Assembly: GCA_002309175.1 (NCBI GenBank)
Contig: DBWX01000003.1
Span: 51,508 to 69,937, forward strand
Length of the DNA stretch: 18,430 nt
Direction: 5' to 3'
Source: Ruminococcaceae bacterium UBA1227
GTDB taxonomy: Bacteria > Bacillota > Clostridia > Oscillospirales > Acutalibacteraceae
Shown: piece by piece, positions 1 through 6,848 of the stretch
Layout: every line of letters begins with the position of its first letter
Numbering within the stretch: position 1 is the stretch's first letter
Notes under the pieces: generated by a model
What the model was told of the DNA's origin: nothing
Database searches by the model: none
Seen by the model: the letters and a program-made list of their open reading frames with translations, nothing else
Made by a program: the position numbers and the translations under genes

Positions 1-45
1 CTCCTAAGCGGAAGGTCGTGGGTTCGAATCCCGCCGGGCGTGCCA
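1..45 (+). tRNA. tRNA-Arg (anticodon CCU), 3' portion, 5' end outside window
   Basis: The window opens at the anticodon loop CTCCTAA, whose middle triplet CCT after the invariant T reads AGG (Arg). It is followed by the 3' strand of the anticodon stem (GCGGA), a 5-nt variable loop (AGGTC), a T arm whose stem GTGGG pairs with CCCGC around TTCGAAT, a 7-nt acceptor strand, discriminator G and an encoded CCA at 43-45. Segment lengths (7+5+5+5+7+5+7+1+3) fit a canonical class I tRNA exactly. The D arm and 5' acceptor strand lie upstream and cannot be checked. Only 23 nt separate the CCA from the next start codon and no terminator is seen between them. Confidence 0.92.
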
Positions 46-68
46 TTTAAAACGGCAAGGAGAATCCC

Positions 69-1079
69 ATGACCGAATACGGATTCATCAACATAGAATA
101 CGATCTTCCCGATGCGCCGAAGAAGACACGTCAGAAGATGGACGGAAAAACTGTCGTCGAGCTTATGCTCGTGACGGCCGTCATCGGTATTGCCGCTTTC
201 GGTTTCAACAAGTTTTCCGACCTCTATGTCTATCTGGTTAAGAAGACGCCGTTGGTCGACTATATCCTTACATCTGAGGCCATGTACAATATTGTACAGG
301 CCTTATACTCAATTTTTGCAATTATGATTCCTTTCTCGATTGCCTGGCTCATCCTGAAGCTTATCCGGAGAAAGGATCTTTCCATACCGTTCGGTGCGCC
401 GAAGAGCAAAAGCCTGACTGTGGCTTTCGTCTTCTTTGCATTTTTAACGGTGGTCGTGAGCAATGTCCTCGTAAGTCTTGCGGCTCTCGGAATGGAGGCC
501 GTGGGATTCGAGTTCGATATTGCCGAAATGCCTGATCCGAAATCCTTTGCCGGCTATCTGTGGCAGGTATTTTCCGTCGCATTGGTCCCGGCTTTTGTCG
601 AGGAATTCGCAATCCGCGGCGTAATGCTTCAGTCGCTGCGCAAATACGGCGATATTTTCGCCATCATTGTCAGTGCAATCTTCTTCGGACTCATGCACGG
701 CAACATGATGCAGGCGCCCTTTGCCTTCCTACTCGGAATGGTAATATCCTGGGCGGTCATCCAGACCGGCAGTATCTGGACAGGTATCATCATCCATTTG
801 CTGAACAACTTTTATGCCACATCACTCACGGCTTTAAATGTCGTTGCGAGCAGCGGTCTCTACATCGCCATAGTCTCCACGATAAACATTGTCGGCGCGC
901 TTTTGGGCCTCCTCGCAATTGTGTGGATTGTGGACAAGAAAAGGCATGAACTTCATATCGAGAACAGGTACAGGTGGGAGCCCTATGTCTTCGCCGTACT
1001 TTCAATACCGTTCACCGCGTCACTCATATATCTCGCGAAAATCTGCCTTGAGACTGTACACTACGTGGGGGTAGGCTGA
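69..1079 (+). CDS. CPBP family intramembrane glutamic endopeptidase (CAAX/Abi family)
   Basis: This is a 336-residue polytopic membrane protein. It carries the three CPBP signatures: the glutamate pair with arginine (E178, E179, R183, in EEFAIRG), a histidine in FFGLMHGN (H210), and HLLNN (H243, N246, N247). These residues form the active site of Rce1-like intramembrane proteases. Hydrophobic segments flank and include the motifs, and the N-terminal 25 residues are hydrophilic. The start is supported by AAGGAG at 57-62, six bases before the ATG. It follows the tRNA directly and its stop overlaps the tadA start (TGATG). Substrates of bacterial members are mostly unknown; roles in bacteriocin immunity and surface protein processing are known for some relatives. 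No bacteriocin gene is seen here, so the role is open. Confidence 0.88.
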   Translation: MTEYGFINIEYDLPDAPKKTRQKMDGKTVVELMLVTAVIGIAAFGFNKFSDLYVYLVKKTPLVDYILTSEAMYNIVQALYSIFAIMIPFSIAWLILKLIRRKDLSIPFGAPKSKSLTVAFVFFAFLTVVVSNVLVSLAALGMEAVGFEFDIAEMPDPKSFAGYLWQVFSVALVPAFVEEFAIRGVMLQSLRKYGDIFAIIVSAIFFGLMHGNMMQAPFAFLLGMVISWAVIQTGSIWTGIIIHLLNNFYATSLTALNVVASSGLYIAIVSTINIVGALLGLLAIVWIVDKKRHELHIENRYRWEPYVFAVLSIPFTASLIYLAKICLETVHYVGVG

Positions 1080-1534
1080 TGGATGCTGAGTATTTCATGA
1101 GGGAAGCGCTCGCTGAGGCGAGAGCGGCCGACGCCGAGGGCGAGGTGCCCGTGGGGGCCGTTGTCGTCCGAAACGGTGAAATCGTCGGACGCGGTCACAA
1201 CGGCCGTGAGGGGCAGAAAAACGCCCTCGCTCACGCAGAGGTCGTCGCAATAGACGCCGCCTGCAAGGCACTCGGCGGCTGGCGCCTCTGGGACTGTGAC
1301 CTCTACGTCACGCTCGAGCCCTGCCCCATGTGCGCGGGTGCAATAGTAAATGCCCGCATAAAGAATGTTTATTTCGGGGCATGGGACCCCAAAGCGGGCT
1401 GTTTCGGAAGCGTAATCGACTTCAACGAACTGCCCTTTAACCATAAACCGCAGATGACCGGCGGAGTCCTTGAAGAGGAGTGCGGATCAATCCTCACGGA
1501 ACACTTCAAAAGACTTCGCATGAGCAAGGAATAA
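1079..1534 (+). CDS. tadA: tRNA-specific adenosine deaminase TadA
   Basis: A 151-residue zinc deaminase of the cytidine/deoxycytidylate deaminase fold. The zinc and proton-shuttle motif HAE is at H52-A53-E54 and the second zinc motif PCPMC supplies C82 and C85, as expected for TadA. Length is normal for the family. The enzyme converts A34 to inosine in tRNA-Arg(ACG), and in some bacteria other tRNAs, so that one tRNA reads CGU/CGC/CGA; it is usually essential. The ATG overlaps the stop of the CPBP gene (TGATG), which indicates translational coupling. The tRNA-Arg(CCU) at the window start is not a TadA substrate because it lacks A34, so that proximity is probably coincidental. Confidence 0.95.
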   Translation: MDAEYFMREALAEARAADAEGEVPVGAVVVRNGEIVGRGHNGREGQKNALAHAEVVAIDAACKALGGWRLWDCDLYVTLEPCPMCAGAIVNARIKNVYFGAWDPKAGCFGSVIDFNELPFNHKPQMTGGVLEEECGSILTEHFKRLRMSKE

Positions 1535-1562
1535 AATATTACATAAATTGGGAGATGACATT

Positions 1563-2378
1563 ATGTCAGACTGCACACATGACTGCAGCACCTGCGAATC
1601 CAAATGCGAAAAAGCAGATTTTCTTCAGCCTTTGAACGTAAACAGCAGCGTGGGCAAGGTTATTGCCGTTGCGTCCGGTAAGGGCGGCGTCGGCAAATCA
1701 CTTGTCACATCAATGCTTGCCTGCGAGAGCGCTGAGAGAGGCTTCAATACGGCCATTCTCGACGCCGACGTCACCGGACCTTCAATACCGAAGGCTTTCG
1801 GTCTGCACGACCAGGCTGTCGGCACAGAGCTCGGTATTGAACCGGCCATAGCCGGCAACGGCATAAAGGTTATGTCGATAAACCTCATCATTGATGATGA
1901 GGAGAAACCCGTCGTATGGCGCGGACCTGTCATCAGCGGCGTCATAAACCAGTTCTGGACTGACGTAAACTGGGGCAATATCGATTACATGTTCGTGGAT
2001 ATGCCTCCCGGAACGGGCGATGTACCTCTCACCGTATATCAGTCCCTTCCCGTTGACGGTATTGTTATTGTCGCCACACCTCAGGACCTCGTAAAACTCA
2101 TAGTCAAGAAGGCCTACAATATGGCTAAGATGATGAACGTCCCGATTCTCGGTGTCGTTGAAAATATGAGCTATGTCGAGTGTCCCGACTGCGGCAAAAA
2201 GATTGAGATATTCGGAAAGAGCAAGGCGGAGGAGATAGCCGCGGAACTCGGCGTTCCCGTACTTGCGACACTTCCCGTTGATCCGCACACAGCAGAACTT
2301 GTCGATGAGGGCAAGGCTGTCGGCATGGACAAGCCCGGTATAGATGCCGCCTTTGACAAGATTCTTGAACAGCTTTAA
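1563..2378 (+). CDS. Mrp/NBP35 (ApbC)-family Fe-S cluster carrier ATPase
   Basis: A P-loop ATPase of the MinD/Mrp group, 271 residues from the ATG at 1563. The deviant Walker A motif GKGGVGKS spans residues 39-46. A CxxC pair (C207, C210, in ECPDCG) matches the dimer-bridging cluster site of Mrp/ApbC/NBP35 proteins. The N-terminus has four cysteines (C4, C8, C11, C15) spaced CX3CX2CX3C, a feature of many clostridial members. Family members bind a labile [4Fe-4S] cluster and pass it to apoproteins. GGGAG at 1550-1554, eight bases before the ATG, favours this start over an in-frame TTG at 1548. It lies 9 nt upstream of the SufC-like gene, so it probably belongs to the same Fe-S assembly transcript. 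Confidence 0.92.
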   Translation: MSDCTHDCSTCESKCEKADFLQPLNVNSSVGKVIAVASGKGGVGKSLVTSMLACESAERGFNTAILDADVTGPSIPKAFGLHDQAVGTELGIEPAIAGNGIKVMSINLIIDDEEKPVVWRGPVISGVINQFWTDVNWGNIDYMFVDMPPGTGDVPLTVYQSLPVDGIVIVATPQDLVKLIVKKAYNMAKMMNVPILGVVENMSYVECPDCGKKIEIFGKSKAEEIAAELGVPVLATLPVDPHTAELVDEGKAVGMDKPGIDAAFDKILEQL

Positions 2379-2387
2379 GGAGCAATA

Positions 2388-3131
2388 ATGTTAGAACTTA
2401 AAAACCTTTCCTTTAAAGTGGATAACGAGGACGGCTCAGGCTCCCTTCACATAATTGAGGGCCTTAATCTCTCAATTGAAGAGGGTAAGTTCGTCGTAAT
2501 CACCGGCCCCAACGGCGGCGGCAAGTCCACACTTGCAAAGCTCATCATGGGTATTGAGCAGCCGACAGCCGGACAGATTATCTACAACGGTCAGGATATT
2601 ACGAATATGAGCGTCACTGACAGGGCGAAGCTCGGCATAGGCTATGCTTTCCAGCAGCCGCCGCGCTTTAAAGGTCTCACCGTCAGGAGCCTGCTCTCCC
2701 TTGCCGCAGGCAAGGACCTTCCTGAGGACGAGTGCTGCTCGTACCTCACTCGCGTAGGTCTCTGCTCAATGGACTACTTAAACCGCGAGGTCGACTCATC
2801 GCTCTCCGGCGGCGAGGTCAAGCGCATTGAGATCGCCACTCTCATGGCGAGAAACTTAAACCTCGCCATCTATGACGAGCCGGAGGCCGGCATCGACCTC
2901 TGGAGCTTCACCATGCTCGTCGATACTTTTAAGAGCCTTGCGAAGAATGACACAAACAGCGTCATCATAATCTCCCACCAGGAGCGTATAATGCAGCTTG
3001 CCGACGAGATTATAGTTATCGCAGACGGCAAGGTCATGACCAGAGGTCCGAGGGACGAGGTCTTCCCCAAACTCCTCACGGAGTTCGGCAGCTTCGGCCG
3101 TGACTGCACATTCAGAGGGGAGGGCTCGTAA
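2388..3131 (+). CDS. SufC-like Fe-S cluster assembly ATPase (SmsC type of the minimal SUF system)
   Basis: A 247-residue ABC-type ATPase without membrane segments. It has Walker A GPNGGGKST (residues 40-48), signature LSGGE with VKR (139-146), and Walker B ending in D163-E164-P165. The VKR after the signature and the soluble scaffold partner mark it as SufC-family rather than a transporter ATPase. SufC hydrolyses ATP to drive conformational change in the SufB/D scaffold during cluster assembly. The gene has AAGGAG at 2377-2382 and its TAA overlaps the next ATG (TAATG), so ATPase and scaffold are translationally coupled. With only one short SufB/D-like partner, it fits the two-gene SUF-like minimal system (SMS, smsCB) known from anaerobes and archaea. 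I name it by family rather than as classical sufC. Confidence 0.9.
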   Translation: MLELKNLSFKVDNEDGSGSLHIIEGLNLSIEEGKFVVITGPNGGGKSTLAKLIMGIEQPTAGQIIYNGQDITNMSVTDRAKLGIGYAFQQPPRFKGLTVRSLLSLAAGKDLPEDECCSYLTRVGLCSMDYLNREVDSSLSGGEVKRIEIATLMARNLNLAIYDEPEAGIDLWSFTMLVDTFKSLAKNDTNSVIIISHQERIMQLADEIIVIADGKVMTRGPRDEVFPKLLTEFGSFGRDCTFRGEGS

Positions 3132-4081
3132 TGGATATCAAGGATTTCAATTTCTCCACAAGCCTCACTCCCACCGATCAGTATATGCTCGGCGAGATCG
3201 CCGACATGATGGGAACGCCGGAAGGCGCCTTCAACATAAGAAAGAACGGTCAGGGTCTTGTCCGTGCGTCTTCTCAGAACATTGAGATAAAACAGAAGAC
3301 GGACAAGCCGGGCATTGATATTATCATCAAGCCCTACACCAGGGCCGAAAAGGTACATATTCCCGTAATCATCACCGACACAGGCGTGGAGGAAGTCGTA
3401 TACAACGACTTCTATATCGGCGAAGGCGCCGACGTGGACATCGTCGCCGGATGCGGTATTCACAACTGCGGTGACCAGAACTCGCAGCACGACGGCATTC
3501 ATGCCTTCCACATCGGCAAGAACGCAAAGGTGAAGTACACCGAGAAACATATCGGAGCGGGAGACGGCAACGGCAAACGCATAATGAACCCCACAACCGT
3601 GGTAAACATGGAAGAGGGCTCGTACTGTGAGATGGACATGGTCCAGATAAAGGGCGTTGACTCCACTCTCAGAAAGACGGAGGCCAATCTCGGCGCAAAT
3701 GCAAAAATCTACATCCTTGAGCGTCTCATGACACACGGAAAGCAGGAGGCCAGGACGGAGATGGTCGTCAACTTAAACGGCGAAGGCTCATCCGCCCAGA
3801 TAATCTCCCGTACCGTAGGCAAGGACGACTCGGTTCAGGTCTTCTTCCCGAACGCAGTCGGCAACAATGCCTGTCACGCTCACGTTCAGTGCGACTCCAT
3901 AATCATGGACAACGCAAAGATAAGCTCAGTGCCCGCAATCTCCGCAAACCATCCGGATGCGCAGGTAATTCATGAGGCCGCAATCGGCAAGATCAACTCC
4001 GACCAGCTCATTAAACTTGAGACCTTCGGCATGACCGAAGAGGAGGCCGAAGAGGTCATCATCCAGGGCTTCTTAAAATAA
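3131..4081 (+). CDS. Short SufB/SufD-family Fe-S scaffold (SmsB type)
   Basis: A 316-residue protein matching the SufBD core beta-helix but lacking the long N-terminal region of classical SufB (about 470-490 residues). It keeps the residues that matter in SufB and SufD. C254 in VQCDSI aligns with the essential cysteine of the SufB CDSL motif, and H281-E282 in IHEAAIGKI align with the SufB/SufD His-Glu region that handles iron. One chain thus carries both sets, which suits a homodimer bound by two SufC-like ATPases. It is the last gene of the unit; a strong hairpin terminator begins 12 nt after the stop. No cysteine desulfurase (SufS) or SufU is encoded here, so sulfur must come from elsewhere in the genome. 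Confidence 0.88.
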   Translation: MDIKDFNFSTSLTPTDQYMLGEIADMMGTPEGAFNIRKNGQGLVRASSQNIEIKQKTDKPGIDIIIKPYTRAEKVHIPVIITDTGVEEVVYNDFYIGEGADVDIVAGCGIHNCGDQNSQHDGIHAFHIGKNAKVKYTEKHIGAGDGNGKRIMNPTTVVNMEEGSYCEMDMVQIKGVDSTLRKTEANLGANAKIYILERLMTHGKQEARTEMVVNLNGEGSSAQIISRTVGKDDSVQVFFPNAVGNNACHAHVQCDSIIMDNAKISSVPAISANHPDAQVIHEAAIGKINSDQLIKLETFGMTEEEAEEVIIQGFLK

Positions 4082-4092
4082 GACAGAAAAAG

Positions 4093-4120
4093 AACAGCGC
4101 CTATCCGGCGCTGTTTTTTT
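4093..4120. terminator. Bidirectional intrinsic terminator between convergent units
   Basis: AACAGCGCC (4093-4101) pairs perfectly with GGCGCTGTT (4107-4115) around the 5-nt loop TATCC, followed by a seven-T run (4114-4120). On the minus strand the same stem is followed by TTCTTTTTC, so it can stop both convergent operons. The TAG stop codon of the minus-strand DUF3783 gene (4101-4103) lies at the stem-loop junction. Confidence 0.92.
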
Positions 4121-4478
4121 GCATCTGTTCGTGTTCTTTTTTCAGCTCCTCGCAGAGCGCTGCGGGTGTCCATGCCTTATTCGTCTCCGTCAGAGAGGCC
4201 TTGAGCGGCACCTCCACGCCCTCCGTGTGCATGGCTTTTAAAAATCTGTTGAGTTCTCCGCTTGAAAAAGATGAGATAAGCATCATCTCATCAGAGAACT
4301 CCGAAGGCCCCTCCAAAGGGGTTATGCCGGCAAAGCCGACCAGTTCACCGACAGGCTTCGCAAAGTCTTCGGGAGCGGGTCTCTTAACCCGCATCTTTGC
4401 CTTCGCGCATACCTTTTCGATTTTCTTGTATTTTTCGTCTTCAAAATTGAAGCACAGGACTGTTCCGTTAATTTTCAT
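4101..4478 (-). CDS. DUF3783 domain protein
   Basis: A 125-residue soluble protein that matches the clostridial DUF3783 family over most of its length. The family pattern is a short N-terminal strand (VLCFNF), a basic middle section, the acidic EFSDEMMLISSFS segment near residues 60-72, and a C-terminal region with LKASLTETNKAWT followed by an amphipathic helix. Function is unknown. It is translated after the acyltransferase gene, overlapping its 3' end by 11 nt. Its own ribosome-binding site GAGGAAA lies about seven bases before the ATG. The reading frame ends inside the terminator hairpin. No signal peptide or membrane segment is present. Confidence 0.8.
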   Translation of the reverse strand: MKINGTVLCFNFEDEKYKKIEKVCAKAKMRVKRPAPEDFAKPVGELVGFAGITPLEGPSEFSDEMMLISSFSSGELNRFLKAMHTEGVEVPLKASLTETNKAWTPAALCEELKKEHEQMQKNSAG

Positions 4479-5484
4479 GGGCTTTCCTCTTTATGAATTC
4501 AATCTTCATCAGTTTGTTAAACGGTATGTTCAGCTGAGGGAAGGACAGCAGCAGGGCGAGCGCCACGGCACAGACAAGGAAGAGCATCGGCGCGAGTACG
4601 GGGCCTGCGCCCGTGCCGTACATTATGAGGTCGCCGAAGCCTGCGTCCATGAGCAGATAAAGGATCGGCCTGTGGAAGAAGTAGATGGGAAGTGTGGACG
4701 CACCTATGTACGAGAACCTGTTCTTTTTATTCGGGAGCAGGCATACGACCGCTGCGGACAGGATTGTCGCGCCCGCGTACCAGGCCGCCCTGAGGAATAT
4801 GCCGAGGCCCGGCTTCCAAAGTTTTGAGTATGGATGCTGTGCCACCATGAGAGGTCTCATGAGGTAGAGCTGTTCGCGGAAAACGAAGGCACAGACGAAG
4901 AGGCCCGCAATCAGTATTGCGGCTGCCGCAAACAGCCGTCTGTCCCTGCTCTTTTCCGCGATCTTTGTCGGGTCGAGATAGAAGCCGAGCAGGAAGAACG
5001 GGTAAAAGACGATAATTCTCGAGAGACAGAAATCGCTCCTTATGGCGTCAGAGAATCCGGCTGCGAGGGCAAGTGCGACAGAGACCGGCAAAACCGCTGC
5101 TAAAGGGGCTTTTCTGATTACGAACGTAACACAGAGCCAGGCCGCCATAGCGAGCATATACCAGGGTATACCGCCCTCATAAAACGGCCGGAAAGGCCTG
5201 CCGTGTCCCGTGAGGAAGATGACGAATTTCAGAAGGAAATAGAGAATTACAAAGGCTATCACCTTGTTGAAGTTCAGCCTGTCGTTTTTAAATGTTGATT
5301 TTGAAAACAGGCCCGAGACGAATATGAAGAGGGGCATGTGTACGGAATAGATGATTATGAATGCGCTCTGCATGAATTCGTTTGAGCCCGTGTACTGCGT
5401 GACAAAATGCCCCATAACCACGAGAATTATGAGGAGGGATTTCACATTGTCCCAAAGGTAGAGTCTCGGTTTTGTTTCAGCCAT
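4468..5484 (-). CDS. Acyltransferase family 3 membrane protein (fucose 4-O-acetylase-like)
   Basis: A 338-residue integral membrane protein with about ten hydrophobic segments. The N-terminal signature LYLWDNVKSLLIILVVMGHF carries D12, K15 and H26, the conserved start of the acyltransferase-3 family. The DN-K-LLI-VV-GH layout resembles the fucose 4-O-acetylase/NolL-like subgroup. Such enzymes move acyl groups, usually acetyl, onto extracytoplasmic sugars or wall polymers. The acceptor cannot be told from sequence, and no polysaccharide genes are nearby. GGAG lies about six bases before the ATG, and a TATAAT box lies 31 nt upstream. The DUF3783 gene is co-transcribed downstream. Assignment to the family is firm; the subgroup is an inference. 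Confidence 0.87.
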   Translation of the reverse strand: MAETKPRLYLWDNVKSLLIILVVMGHFVTQYTGSNEFMQSAFIIIYSVHMPLFIFVSGLFSKSTFKNDRLNFNKVIAFVILYFLLKFVIFLTGHGRPFRPFYEGGIPWYMLAMAAWLCVTFVIRKAPLAAVLPVSVALALAAGFSDAIRSDFCLSRIIVFYPFFLLGFYLDPTKIAEKSRDRRLFAAAAILIAGLFVCAFVFREQLYLMRPLMVAQHPYSKLWKPGLGIFLRAAWYAGATILSAAVVCLLPNKKNRFSYIGASTLPIYFFHRPILYLLMDAGFGDLIMYGTGAGPVLAPMLFLVCAVALALLLSFPQLNIPFNKLMKIEFIKRKAHEN

Positions 5485-5514
5485 TTTTCACTCCGGATAA
5501 GTCGTTATGCAACC

Positions 5515-5544
5515 ATTATATACTTTTTTTGTTTTACAAGTCCA
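5515..5544 (-). promoter_or_regulatory. Candidate promoter of the acyltransferase-DUF3783 unit
   Basis: On the minus strand a perfect -10 box TATAAT (complement of 5515-5520) lies 31 nt before the ATG. The -35 box is poor: the best options upstream (GGACTT or TGGACT at 16-18 nt) match TTGACA weakly. The region is shared with the opposite promoter, so the two RNA polymerase sites overlap. Confidence 0.5.
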
Positions 5545-5561
5545 TATTTTCGGGGCATAAT
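5533..5561 (+). promoter_or_regulatory. SigA-type promoter of the radical SAM gene
   Basis: TTTACA (5533-5538) and CATAAT (5556-5561) are separated by 17 nt, each matching the vegetative consensus at five of six positions. Transcription would start near 5568, giving a very short leader with GAGAGG (5566-5571) as ribosome-binding site eight bases before the ATG. Confidence 0.62.
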
Positions 5562-5579
5562 AAATGAGAGGTAAATGTT

Positions 5580-6449
5580 ATGGATTATTGCAATCTCTGC
5601 CCCAGAAACTGCAGAGTCAACCGTGAACTTAAAAACAGAGGCGTATGCGGCGAGACCGATGATATCCGTGTCGCGCGCGCGTCTCTTCATATGTGGGAGG
5701 AGCCGCCGATAACGGGCAAAAACGGCTCGGGCACGGTATTCTTTTCGGGGTGCCCTCTGCACTGCTGTTTTTGCCAGAACGGCAGCATCTCGGACGGCAC
5801 GAACGGGCAGATCGTCACGACTGATGAGCTCTGCAGTGTTTTCCTGCACCTGCAGGAAAAGGGCGCAGAGAACATAAATCTCGTGACGCCCACGCACTTC
5901 GTGCCTAAAATCCGTGCCGCGCTGATAAAGGCGAAGCAGGAGGGCCTGACAATTCCCGTCGTCTACAACACGAGTGCGTACGAGTCCGTGAACACGGTGA
6001 AATACTTAAACGGTCTTGTCGATGTATATCTTCCCGACCTCAAGTACAAAAACCCAAAACTTTCAAAGAAGTACTCAAATGCCCCCGATTATTTTGAGGT
6101 CGCAACAAAGGCGATAGCGGAGATGTACCGGCAGGTCGGACAGAACCTGATTGTCCGTCATCTCGTGCTCCCGGGCTGTGCCGAAGACTCAAAAGAGGTC
6201 ATAAAGTATCTTTGGGACACATATGGTGACAAAATAACACTGAGCATTATGAGCCAGTATACGCCGATGCCCGGCTGCCCTTATCCCGAACTTCAGAGAA
6301 AGCTGACGGCGGATGAGTATAACGAAGTGGTGGACTTTGCCGCCGGACTCGGCATTACGAAGGCCTTCGTCCAGGAGGGTGAGGCTGCGGATGAAAGTTT
6401 TATCCCGGATTTCGAAAACTGGGACCTTGAGACATTTTTAAGAAGCTGA
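5580..6449 (+). CDS. PflX-like radical SAM protein (COG1313 type)
   Basis: A 289-residue radical SAM enzyme. C58-x3-C62-x2-C65 in SGCPLHCCFCQN is the site for the SAM-binding [4Fe-4S] cluster. The N-terminus carries a second cysteine set (C4, C7, C11, C23; CX2CX3CX11C) that looks like a further metal site. Other family landmarks are LHMWEEPPI, GSGTVFFSGC, VTPTHFV and a C-terminal MPGCPYPELQR. The closest group I recognise is the uncharacterised PflX family, related to pyruvate formate-lyase activating enzymes. The substrate is unknown; no glycyl radical enzyme gene is in the window. It stands alone, with its own promoter and a terminator 13 nt after the stop. It needs a [4Fe-4S] cluster, which the Mrp/SufC-like unit upstream could supply, as could any Fe-S pathway. 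Confidence 0.88.
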   Translation: MDYCNLCPRNCRVNRELKNRGVCGETDDIRVARASLHMWEEPPITGKNGSGTVFFSGCPLHCCFCQNGSISDGTNGQIVTTDELCSVFLHLQEKGAENINLVTPTHFVPKIRAALIKAKQEGLTIPVVYNTSAYESVNTVKYLNGLVDVYLPDLKYKNPKLSKKYSNAPDYFEVATKAIAEMYRQVGQNLIVRHLVLPGCAEDSKEVIKYLWDTYGDKITLSIMSQYTPMPGCPYPELQRKLTADEYNEVVDFAAGLGITKAFVQEGEAADESFIPDFENWDLETFLRS

Positions 6450-6460
6450 GGAATAAGAAA

Positions 6461-6494
6461 AAGGCCTGCATGACGCAGGCCCTTTCCTTTTTTA
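6461..6494. terminator. Bidirectional intrinsic terminator
   Basis: GGCCTGC (6463-6469) pairs with GCAGGCC (6475-6481) around a 5-nt loop. CTTTCCTTTTTT follows on the plus strand, and TTTTTCTTATT follows on the minus strand. It therefore serves both the radical SAM gene and the convergent Hpt gene that ends at 6498. Confidence 0.88.
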
Positions 6495-6497
6495 TAT

Positions 6498-6848
6498 TCA
6501 TCCTATTTTAGAAAACGCGTTCATTACCTTTGCGTAGTCGGCTTTGACAACTTCAAGCTGTGCTGCCGCGTCGGGGTTGTAGACTCCCGGACGGAGCATT
6601 TCGCAGAGCAGGGCGGAAGATGCCTGAAGCTCCGTGAGGCTGAAGTTTGCATAGATACCCTTCATTGTGTGGGATGCGCGGAATGCGCCTTCCCAGTCCT
6701 GATTCGCAAAGGCCTCAATCAGGGTGTTGAAGGAAGGGTCGGCAACGAGTTTCGGAAGGAAGCGAGCCACGCGCTCCTCTCCGCCGAGTCTTATGACGAC
6801 ATCGTTGTAGTCAGCGCCTAAAAGGTCATAGCATTCTTTTATTGTCAT
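6498..6848 (-). CDS. Stand-alone Hpt (histidine phosphotransfer) protein
   Basis: A 116-residue all-helical protein with the Hpt signature ASHTMKGIYANF. H60 is the predicted phosphorylation site, followed by K63 and G64, the usual H-x2-K-G pattern. Length fits a single four-helix Hpt domain with nothing else attached. Hpt proteins carry phosphoryl groups between the receiver of a hybrid kinase and the receiver of a response regulator. Its ATG overlaps the stop of the HD-GYP regulator (ATGA), so the two are translationally coupled, and the hybrid kinase is encoded divergently just beyond. This makes it the likely shuttle of the local phosphorelay. Partnership is inferred from position; family assignment rests on the visible motif. 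Confidence 0.88.
   Translation of the reverse strand: MTIKECYDLLGADYNDVVIRLGGEERVARFLPKLVADPSFNTLIEAFANQDWEGAFRASHTMKGIYANFSLTELQASSALLCEMLRPGVYNPDAAAQLEVVKADYAKVMNAFSKIG

Noticed and set aside
69..1079. CPBP protease as an immunity gene of a bacteriocin locus
   Set aside because: No small secreted peptide, leader peptide or modification genes nearby; neighbours are housekeeping genes.
1079..1534. Functional link between TadA and the adjacent tRNA-Arg
   Set aside because: TadA acts on A34 of the ACG anticodon; the tRNA here has CCU and is not a substrate.
1548..1562. TTG start for the Mrp gene
   Set aside because: It would place the ribosome-binding GGGAG inside the gene; the ATG at 1563 has this site at proper spacing and gives the usual family N-terminus.
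2870..3736. 288-residue minus-strand frame opposite the SufC/SufB-like genes
   Set aside because: Covers two genes with clear motifs; its protein resembles no family and lacks a translation start signal.
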